Shown: positions 58,001 through 64,000 of the stretch, piece after piece | Layout: the number at the start of each line of letters is the position of its first letter | Numbering within the stretch: the stretch's first letter is position 1 | Assembly (NCBI RefSeq): GCF_016862975.1 | Contig: NZ_BONZ01000035.1 | Location: 1-64,000, forward strand | Length of the DNA stretch: 64,000 nt | Origin: Rugosimonospora africana | GTDB lineage: Bacteria > Actinomycetota > Actinomycetes > Mycobacteriales > Micromonosporaceae | Direction of reading: 5' to 3' | Position numbers and translations under genes: made by a program | The notes under the pieces: model-generated | Seen by the model: only the letters and a program-made list of their open reading frames with translations | Database searches by the model: none | Told to the model about the DNA's origin: nothing

Positions 58001-60070
58001 ATGCTCTTATCCAGGCCCCGGACCGGCGGAGTGGCGGTGGTGGCCGGGCTGGTCGTGCTCGGCACGGCCACCGGCGCTCTCGCCGCTCCGAACGGAGCTG
58101 CCGACTCGCGGCAGCAGGCGTACGCGGCCGCAGCCGCATCCTCCGGCGTACCGGAGAGCGTGCTGCTCGGTGTGTCCTATCTGGAGTCCCTGTGGAACAC
58201 GAACGCGGGGCAGCCGAGCACGAGTGGCGGGTTCGGCCCGATGCACCTGACCGACGTGACCTATGTGGCCTCGCTGCCGGCGACTGGTCTGGGTCGCGGC
58301 GCGGCGTCAGACGCGCCGAGCCAGACTGGTCGTCCAAGGGCCGAGGTCGCCGGCACGGATCAGGCCAGCACGGTTCAGGCCGCCGGTGCGAATCAAGCGG
58401 GCGCTGACGCGCGTGGCGACAGCGCGAGGCCGATGACCGCCGGGCCGCGCCAGGCCGGCGCGACCACGACACCGGCCACGGGCACCGAGACGCTGGAGGT
58501 GGCGGCGGCGCTGACCGGGCTGGACAAGGCGACGCTGCGCACCGACCCGGCGGCCAACATCCGGGGCGGCGCGGCGGTGCTCGCCCGGTACCAGCGCGCG
58601 CTGGGCGCACCGCTGTCCAGCGACCCGGACCAGTGGTACGGCGCGGTGGCTGAGTACGCGGGCGCGACCGACGCGGACAGCGCGCAGCAGTTCGCCGACG
58701 AGGTGTTCGACACCATCCGGTCCGGCGCTCAGCGCGTCACCGACGACGGGCACCCGGTGCGACTGGCGGCGACGGCCGGTGTGCCGGACCGGTCCTGGCT
58801 GGACAAGCTGGGCCTGCCCCGGCTGCCCGGATCCAGCAATCTGGAGTGCCCGAAGAAGCTGTCGTGCGAGTGGGTACCGGCGCCGTACCAGCAGCTGTCC
58901 GCGGACCCCACCGACTACGGCAACTACGACCTGGCCGACCGGCCGAAGACTCAGAAGATCCGGTACATCGTCATCCACGACACCGAGGAGAGCTTCGACG
59001 GGTCGCTGCAACTGGTGCAGGACCCGACGTACCTCGGATGGCACTACACGATCCGGTCCGCCGACGGGCTGGTCGCCCAGCACATCGCGACCAAGAACGT
59101 CGGGTGGCACGCGGGCAACTGGTACGTCAACTCGGCGTCGGTCGGCGTCGAGCACGAGGGCTACGCGGCGCAGGGCAGCTGGTACACCGAGGCGATGTAC
59201 CGCGCGTCCGCGAAGCTGGTGCGGTACCTGGCCGACAAGCTGGACATCCCGCTGGACCGGCAGCACATCATCGGCCACGACAACGTGCCGGGCATCACGC
59301 CCGCCAACGTTGCCAGCATGCACTGGGATCCGGGACCGTACTGGGACTGGGCGCACTACTTCGACCTGCTGGGCGCGCCGCTGCACGGCACCGGCAACGT
59401 CCACAGTGGACTCGTCACCATCGACCCGGACTACGCCCGCAACACGCCGGCGTTCACCGGGTGCGACGGGACGGCGGCCGACGCGTGCGCGCCGCACGGC
59501 TCCTCGTCGGTGATCCTGCACACCGCGCCGTCGGCGGACTCGCCGCTGGTCACCGACATCGGGCTGCACCCGGACGGCTCACCGTCCACGATGTACATCT
59601 CCGACCACGGCGCCCGGGCGTCCGCCGGTCAGGTGTACGCGTCGGCCGGCACGCAGGGCAACTGGACCGCGATCTGGTACCTCGGCCAGAAGGCGTGGTT
59701 CTACAACCCGCCGTCGGCACGCACCGCGCGGTGGTCGACCGGGCTGGTCGCGGTGCCGAAGCCGGGCCAGGCCAGCATCCCGGTGTACGGCCGGGCCTAC
59801 CCGGAAGCGGCCGCCTACCCGGCCGGCGTACCGGTGCAGACGATCGTCCCGATGCAGTACACGTTCGCGGCGGGGCAGCGGTACGCGGTCGGTGGCATCG
59901 TGCCCAGCGAGTACTACAAGTCCTCGACGTTCGACGGGTCGAGCCCTGGTGACCACACCGTCATCAGGGGCAGCATGAAGTACGTCCAGATCCAGTTTGG
60001 ACACCGGATCATGTACGTCGACCTGAATGACGTCAACCTCGTCCCGGCCGATTGGGGGTCGCCTGCCTGA
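58001..60070 (+). CDS. exported peptidoglycan amidase with lysozyme-like N-terminal domain
   Basis: A 689-residue exported wall hydrolase. After a signal peptide (to about residue 33) comes a lytic-transglycosylase-like domain with SVLLGVSYLESLWN (glutamate near 60) and GGFGPMHLTDVTY, continued near 170-220 by AALTGLDKATLRTDPAANIRGGAAVLA. The amidase_2 domain spans about 310-450, with IRYIVIHDTEESFDG, HAGNWYVNSASVGVEHEG and IIGHDNVPGITPANVASM. The C-terminal 230 residues look like SH3-type wall-binding repeats. Repeat copy G (residues 94-111) and an Ala/Gly/Thr-rich stretch split the first domain. ATG 58001 follows GGAGG. It may cut both glycan and peptide bonds. Confidence 0.88.
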   Translation: MLLSRPRTGGVAVVAGLVVLGTATGALAAPNGAADSRQQAYAAAAASSGVPESVLLGVSYLESLWNTNAGQPSTSGGFGPMHLTDVTYVASLPATGLGRGAASDAPSQTGRPRAEVAGTDQASTVQAAGANQAGADARGDSARPMTAGPRQAGATTTPATGTETLEVAAALTGLDKATLRTDPAANIRGGAAVLARYQRALGAPLSSDPDQWYGAVAEYAGATDADSAQQFADEVFDTIRSGAQRVTDDGHPVRLAATAGVPDRSWLDKLGLPRLPGSSNLECPKKLSCEWVPAPYQQLSADPTDYGNYDLADRPKTQKIRYIVIHDTEESFDGSLQLVQDPTYLGWHYTIRSADGLVAQHIATKNVGWHAGNWYVNSASVGVEHEGYAAQGSWYTEAMYRASAKLVRYLADKLDIPLDRQHIIGHDNVPGITPANVASMHWDPGPYWDWAHYFDLLGAPLHGTGNVHSGLVTIDPDYARNTPAFTGCDGTAADACAPHGSSSVILHTAPSADSPLVTDIGLHPDGSPSTMYISDHGARASAGQVYASAGTQGNWTAIWYLGQKAWFYNPPSARTARWSTGLVAVPKPGQASIPVYGRAYPEAAAYPAGVPVQTIVPMQYTFAAGQRYAVGGIVPSEYYKSSTFDGSSPGDHTVIRGSMKYVQIQFGHRIMYVDLNDVNLVPADWGSPA
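58282..58331 (+). repeat. family 1 palindromic repeat, copy G (in frame inside the amidase gene)
   Basis: A full-length 50-bp copy with GACTGGTC at both ends. It is translated in a frame different from copy E, giving TGLGRGAASDAPSQTGR. It falls in the middle of the lysozyme-like domain, at a place where a surface loop would tolerate extra residues. Confidence 0.9.
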
Positions 60071-60089
60071 GGCGGACGACAGCCGGACT

Positions 60090-60135
60090 CCACGCCCGGC
60101 GTTCTCTCCCGAAGACCTGGGAACGCCGGGCGTGG
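60090..60135 (+). terminator. hairpin terminator after the amidase gene
   Basis: A perfect 15-bp stem (CCACGCCCGGCGTTC with its complement) around a 16-base loop, 19 bases after the amidase stop. It separates that gene from the oligopeptide transporter operon that starts 57 bases later. Confidence 0.8.
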
Positions 60136-60191
60136 ACCCATCACCAAGCCTAACCGCATTTCCCCCCGACCCCTGCCCCCGAGGAGACCCC

Positions 60192-61259
60192 GTGGCACCA
60201 CCCGTACCCGAGCCGGATCCGGCGCAGTCGCAGCCATACCTGGCGGTACGGGACCTGACCGTGCGGTTCGACACCGAGGACGGCGTGGTGCGTGCGGTCA
60301 ACGGAGTGTCGTTCTCGGTGCGGCCCGGGCGCACGCTGTGTGTCGTGGGTGAGTCCGGCTCCGGGAAGAGCGTTGCCAGCCTCGCCATCCTCGGCCTGCA
60401 CAACCCCCGGCGTACGCGGCTGTCCGGACAGATCCTGGTCGGCGGCCGGGATGTCGTCGGGCTCGACGAGAAGCAGATCCGGACGATGCGCGGCCGGAGC
60501 ATGGCCATGATCTTCCAGGATCCGCTCTCCGCCCTGCACCCGTACTACACGGTCGGCCGCCAGATCGTGGAGGCGTACCGCGTGCACCACCCCTCGGCGG
60601 GCAAGGCGGAGGCGCGCAGGCACGCCGTCGCGATGCTCGGCAGGGTCGGCATCCCCCAGCCGGACCGGCGGTTCGACCGGTACCCGCACGAGTTCTCCGG
60701 CGGCATGCGGCAGCGCGTGATGATCGCCATGGCTCTGGTCAACCATCCCGACCTGCTGATCGCCGACGAGCCGACCACCGCCCTGGACGTGACGGTCCAG
60801 GCCCAGATCCTCGATCTGCTGGCCGACCTGCAGTCGGAGTTCAACACCGCGATCGTGCTGATCACGCACGACCTCGGCGTGGTCAGCCAGGTCGCCCACG
60901 ACGTCCTGGTGATGTACGGCGGGCGCGCGGTCGAGCAGGGAACCGTCGAGCAGGTTCTGCGCCGCCCGCAGCACCCGTACACCTGGGGCCTGCTGGCCAG
61001 CGTCCCGACGCTGCGCGGCGACCCGGACGCCGACCTCACCCCGATCAGCGGCAGCCCGCCCAGCATGATCAACCTGCCGGCGGGTTGCGCCTTCCACCCC
61101 CGGTGCCGGTACGCCGGCGAGACCGAGGGGCGGAGCACCACCGAGATCCCGCTCCTGCGCCCGGCCGGTGAGCCGGACCATCTCGTCGCGTGTCACCTCA
61201 GCGACGCCGACCGTGCCCGGCTGCGCGAGCACGAAGTCACGCCGACGGAGGTGGCATGA
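60192..61259 (+). CDS. oligopeptide ABC ATPase (OppD class)
   Basis: A 355-residue ATPase. Walker A is GESGSGKSV, signature [15 protein letters not shown], Walker [14 protein letters not shown]. The C-terminal oligo_HPY block has the cysteine cluster [12 protein letters not shown]...ACHL typical of OppD/DppD. The GTG start follows GAGGAG by five bases. It is the first gene of the second peptide transporter; its ATGA junction with the next gene shows coupling. In this locus, wall-derived stem peptides are a likely cargo. Confidence 0.92.
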   Translation: MAPPVPEPDPAQSQPYLAVRDLTVRFDTEDGVVRAVNGVSFSVRPGRTLCVVGESGSGKSVASLAILGLHNPRRTRLSGQILVGGRDVVGLDEKQIRTMRGRSMAMIFQDPLSALHPYYTVGRQIVEAYRVHHPSAGKAEARRHAVAMLGRVGIPQPDRRFDRYPHEFSGGMRQRVMIAMALVNHPDLLIADEPTTALDVTVQAQILDLLADLQSEFNTAIVLITHDLGVVSQVAHDVLVMYGGRAVEQGTVEQVLRRPQHPYTWGLLASVPTLRGDPDADLTPISGSPPSMINLPAGCAFHPRCRYAGETEGRSTTEIPLLRPAGEPDHLVACHLSDADRARLREHEVTPTEVA

Positions 61260-62374
61260 CCAGCCAAGAGCGGCCGCTGGACGGCTCTGCCGGCGCCCTT
61301 GGGGGCGATGCCGGGGCCAACGCGATCGCCGACGCCACCGCCGAGGCCGATGGTGGCGGGACGACCGTCCGCCAGCGGGAGCCGGAGCGCACCGGCGAAC
61401 CGCTCCTTGCCGTCGAGGGGCTGACCCGGCACTTCCCGGTACGCGACGGCCTCGGGCCGCGCTCCGTCGTGCGGGCGGTGGACGGCATCGACTTCGAGGT
61501 CCGGCCGGGCGAGACGCTCGGACTGGTCGGGGAGTCGGGCTGCGGCAAGACCACCACCGGCCGGATGATCGTGCGCCTGCTGGCGCCGACGGCCGGGCGC
61601 ATCCGGTTCGACGGCCGGGACATCACGCACATGCGCGGGCGGGCACTGCGGCCGCTGCGCCGGGAGCTGCAGATCATCTTTCAGGACCCGTACTCGTCGC
61701 TGAACCCGCGGCACACCATCGGCAAGATCATCGCCATTCCGTTGCAGGTCAACGGCGTGCGTCCGGAGGGCGGGATCAAGCGGCGGGTACAGGAGCTGCT
61801 GGAGATCGTCGGACTCAACCCGGAGCACTACAACCGGTACCCGCACGAGTTCTCCGGAGGGCAGCGCCAGCGGGTCGGCATCGCCCGCGCGCTGGCGCTG
61901 CGGCCCCGGCTCATCGTCGCCGACGAGCCGGTCTCTGCCCTGGACGTGTCGATCCAGGCCCAGGTCGTCAACCTCCTCCGCGAGCTGCAGCGGGAGCTGG
62001 ACCTGGCGTTCCTGTTCATCGCGCACGATCTGGCCGTGGTGCGGCACTTCAGCCACCGGGTCGCGGTGATGTACCTCGGCAAGATCGTGGAGGTCGGGGA
62101 GCGGGACGACATCTACCGCAACCCGCGGCACCCGTACACCCGGGCGCTGTTGTCCGCTGTCCCGGACGTCGACGCGCCCGGGGGCGCCTCCGGACGGATC
62201 CGGCTGGCCGGCGATCCGGCGTCGCCGGCGAACCCGCCGTCCGGCTGCCGGTTTCGCACCCGGTGCTGGAAGGCGCAGGACATCTGCGCGACCGAGGAAC
62301 CCGCGCTGATCCGGCGCGAGGGTTCGGCACAGCTGACCGCGTGCCACTTCCCGGAAACGGAGCCGCCGCGATGA
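61256..62374 (+). CDS. oligopeptide ABC ATPase (OppF class)
   Basis: A 372-residue ATPase with an Ala/Gly/Asp-rich N-terminal extension of about 45 residues. Walker A is GESGCGKTT, the block [18 protein letters not shown] is typical of OppF, and the signature is [15 protein letters not shown]. The C-terminal block ([15 protein letters not shown]...ACHF) has the family cysteines. It pairs with OppD in the transporter. The family 2 tandem repeat begins six bases after its stop. Confidence 0.92.
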   Translation: MTSQERPLDGSAGALGGDAGANAIADATAEADGGGTTVRQREPERTGEPLLAVEGLTRHFPVRDGLGPRSVVRAVDGIDFEVRPGETLGLVGESGCGKTTTGRMIVRLLAPTAGRIRFDGRDITHMRGRALRPLRRELQIIFQDPYSSLNPRHTIGKIIAIPLQVNGVRPEGGIKRRVQELLEIVGLNPEHYNRYPHEFSGGQRQRVGIARALALRPRLIVADEPVSALDVSIQAQVVNLLRELQRELDLAFLFIAHDLAVVRHFSHRVAVMYLGKIVEVGERDDIYRNPRHPYTRALLSAVPDVDAPGGASGRIRLAGDPASPANPPSGCRFRTRCWKAQDICATEEPALIRREGSAQLTACHFPETEPPR

Positions 62375-62379
62375 CCTGG

Positions 62380-62490
62380 GACTGTGCTCGCCTCCGCCAC
62401 AGACCGGCTCCGGCTGCGCTCAGTCGGGTGAGTTGTGACTGTGCTCGCCTCCGCCACAGACCGGCTCCGGCTGCGCTCAGTCGGGTGAGG
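62380..62490. repeat. family 2 repeat, tandem pair, locus 2
   Basis: Two units of 57 bp spacing (62380 and 62437), each with TGTGCTCGCCTCCGCCACA and CGGCTCCGGCTGCGCT. Here the closing arms read ACTG and CAGT, where locus 1 has AGTG and CACT. The pair lies inside an operon, between the OppF and OppC genes, and ends 26 bases before the latter's start. Confidence 0.85.
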
Positions 62491-62516
62491 ACGTACCAGA
62501 CCGGGAGGTGGTCGCG

Positions 62517-63524
62517 GTGAGCCTGTCGCCGGCCGACGACATCGCGCTGTCCGAGATCGGACCCGCCGGGCCGCAGTCGCAGGCGGCCGGGGAGCAGCTG
62601 GTCGGGCGGTCGCCGGGCCAGCTCGCCTGGGCCCGGCTGCGCCGGGACCGCACCGCCATGATCAGCGGAGCGGTGCTCGCGCTGCTGTTCATCGTCGCGC
62701 TGGCCGCCCCGCTGATCGAGCGGCTGTACGGCGTCGGGCCGCAGCAGCAGTTCCAGAACGCCCTCGACTCGTACGGCATGCCGCTGGGCTACTCCGGCGG
62801 GGTCACCGGCGGACACTGGTTCGGCCTGGAGCCGGGGCTGGGCCGGGACATCTTCATCCGGATGGTCTACGGGCTGCGCACCTCGCTGTTCGTCGCGCTG
62901 ACGGCGGCCGTCATCACCACACTGATCGGGGTGGCCGCCGGCGTGGTGGCCGGGTACCTCGGCGGCTGGGTCGACGCGGTCATCACCTGGGTCACCGACT
63001 TCGCGCTCGCGATGCCGTTCCTGATCGTCGCGCTGGCGTTCGTGCCGACGGTGGCCCTGCGCTTCTACGGCCAGCGGGAGGCGGAGCCGGCGTTGTTCCG
63101 GGTCGCGGTGATCATCGTGGTCTTCGCCCTCTTCGGCTGGACCAGCGCCGCCCGCCTGGTACGCGGCCAGATCGTCTCGTTGCGCGAGCGCGAGTTCGTC
63201 GAGGCGGCTCAGGCCAGCGGCGTCGGCCTGGCGCACATGCTGATTCGCCAGCTCCTGCCGAACATCTGGGCGCCGATCCTGGTCTCGTTCTCGCTGGCGG
63301 TCCCGTCGTACGTGACGAACGAGGCCGTGCTGTCCTTCCTCGGCGTCGGTGTCGTCGACCCGACCCCGGACTTCGGCGCGATGATCTTCCGGAGCATCAG
63401 CTACCTCCCGACCGACCCGACCTACGTGTTCTTTCCCGGCGTGACGATCTTCGTGCTCGTTCTCGCCTTCAACCTGTTCGGTGACTCGTTGCGCGACGCG
63501 CTCGACCCGAAGTCCTCCCGCTGA
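62517..63524 (+). CDS. oligopeptide ABC permease (OppC class)
   Basis: A 335-residue permease with six helices. Diagnostic blocks are GGHWFGLEPGLGRDIFIRMVYGLRTSLFV, the EAA loop EAAQASGVGLAHMLIRQLLPNIWAP, and FLGVGVVDPTPDFGAMI. GTG 62517 is chosen because GGGAGG lies eight bases before it; an in-frame GTG at 62508 overlaps that site. It is a distant paralogue of the DppC-type protein at 25003. Confidence 0.9.
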   Translation: MSLSPADDIALSEIGPAGPQSQAAGEQLVGRSPGQLAWARLRRDRTAMISGAVLALLFIVALAAPLIERLYGVGPQQQFQNALDSYGMPLGYSGGVTGGHWFGLEPGLGRDIFIRMVYGLRTSLFVALTAAVITTLIGVAAGVVAGYLGGWVDAVITWVTDFALAMPFLIVALAFVPTVALRFYGQREAEPALFRVAVIIVVFALFGWTSAARLVRGQIVSLREREFVEAAQASGVGLAHMLIRQLLPNIWAPILVSFSLAVPSYVTNEAVLSFLGVGVVDPTPDFGAMIFRSISYLPTDPTYVFFPGVTIFVLVLAFNLFGDSLRDALDPKSSR

Positions 63525-63533
63525 GAGGTCGCC

Positions 63534-64000
63534 GTGCTGCGTTTCCTGACCAGACGACTGCTGTCTGCCGTACTCGTGCTGTTCGCGGTCAGCGTGCTGA
63601 GCTTCCTGATGTTCTTCGCGCTGCCCCGTGACCCGGTGACCGCGATGTGCCCGAAGAACTGCAACCCGGCGCGACTGGAGCGGGTACGGCAGGAGCTGGG
63701 CCTGTCCGACCCGCTGTACCAGCAGTACGTCGGGTACATGAAGGGCATCTTCGTCGGGCGTGACCTGAGCAGCGCGCTCGGCGGCCACTGCGACGCGCCG
63801 TGCCTCGGCTACTCGTACGTCAACAGCGAACCGGTCACCCGCACCATCACCCGCGTGCTGCCGGTGACCCTGAGCATCGTGCTCCCGGCGGCGGTGCTGT
63901 GGCTGGCGCTGGGCGTCGGGCTGGGGATGATATCGGCGCTGCGCCGCGGCACTCTACTGGACCGATTAGCCATCGGCTTCTCGCTGGCCGGTGCCTCGCT
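63534..64000 (+). CDS. oligopeptide ABC permease (OppB class), cut by the window end
   Basis: The first 155 codons of a DppB/OppB-type permease, with GTG start five bases after GAGAGG. The N-terminal helix (FLTRRLLSAVLVLFAVSVLSFLMFF) is followed by an external loop with cysteines (MCPKNC and HCDAPCLGYS) in the same pattern as the DppB-type protein at 25926. Helices 2 and 3 begin (RVLPVTLSIVLPAAVLWLALGV, RRGTLLDRLAI). A binding-protein gene probably follows beyond the window. Confidence 0.9.
   Translation, partial: MLRFLTRRLLSAVLVLFAVSVLSFLMFFALPRDPVTAMCPKNCNPARLERVRQELGLSDPLYQQYVGYMKGIFVGRDLSSALGGHCDAPCLGYSYVNSEPVTRTITRVLPVTLSIVLPAAVLWLALGVGLGMISALRRGTLLDRLAIGFSLAGAS

Noticed and set aside
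62049-63788. A 579-codon minus-strand frame across OppF, OppC and OppB
   Set aside because: Composition is His/Arg/Asp-rich as in typical shadows, and three well-defined transporter genes lie on the other strand.

Overview
This is a chromosomal window from a very GC-rich actinomycete. Third codon positions are almost all G/C, many genes start with GTG, and the window holds Tat signals, a large AfsR-type regulator, an ECF42 sigma factor and many secreted polysaccharide hydrolases. This fits a soil filamentous genus, perhaps of the Micromonosporales, but the sequence does not settle the genus. I see no rRNA, tRNA, CRISPR array, prophage or intact transposase. It reads as an accessory, catabolism-oriented part of a chromosome.

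Layout. 0-2 kb: a methyltransferase, a DUF6886-type protein and a SnoaL-like protein. 2.1-11.6 kb: a carbohydrate operon made of a ROK regulator, an RbsA/RbsC/RbsB-type sugar ABC transporter, a GH42 beta-galactosidase and a GH67 alpha-glucuronidase. A 22-bp palindrome lies in the regulator's promoter. 11.7-18.9 kb: a MerR regulator, an AfsR/SARP-NB-ARC-TPR regulator, an NmrA-like oxidoreductase, a small membrane protein and a Na+/H+ antiporter. 19-24.7 kb: a GH43 exo-beta-1,3-galactanase-like enzyme with CBM13, a maleylpyruvate-isomerase-like protein, a secreted hydrolase-like protein and a rhomboid protease. 25-30.4 kb: a peptide ABC operon (C-B-A and a fused DF ATPase). 30.6-40.3 kb: a GH95-like multimodular enzyme, MurJ, an ECF42 sigma factor with its DGPF/YCII partner, and a GH10-CBM2 xylanase. 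40.4-47 kb: an MFS/MarR pair, a second AlaRS lacking the C-Ala domain, and an MFS/LysR pair.

46.9-64 kb looks like one functional theme: scavenging of cell wall (peptidoglycan). It contains a cytosolic NlpC/P60 endopeptidase, two exported amidases (one carrying an extra lysozyme-like N-terminus), an exported C39-like peptidase, an amino-sugar-type ABC importer flanked by two BadF/BcrA-family kinases, a DeoR regulator and a second oligopeptide ABC transporter that runs off the window. The inferred flow is: exported enzymes cut the wall, one importer takes sugars and the other takes stem peptides, the kinases activate the sugars, and the NlpC/P60 enzyme trims the peptides.

The most unusual signal is three families of small dispersed elements that fold as hairpins and sit at or next to stop codons. 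Family 1 is a 50-bp imperfect palindrome with seven copies. Two of these are translated in frame inside an AlaRS paralogue and an amidase, one forms the N-terminus of the glucuronidase, and two supply the C-termini and stop codons of other genes. Family 2 is a 57-58 bp unit present as tandem pairs at two loci; a base pair of its stem differs between the loci but is kept by a compensating double change. Family 3 is a structured element of about 167 bp with two copies, directly after stop codons, whose stems are preserved although the outer-arm sequences differ.
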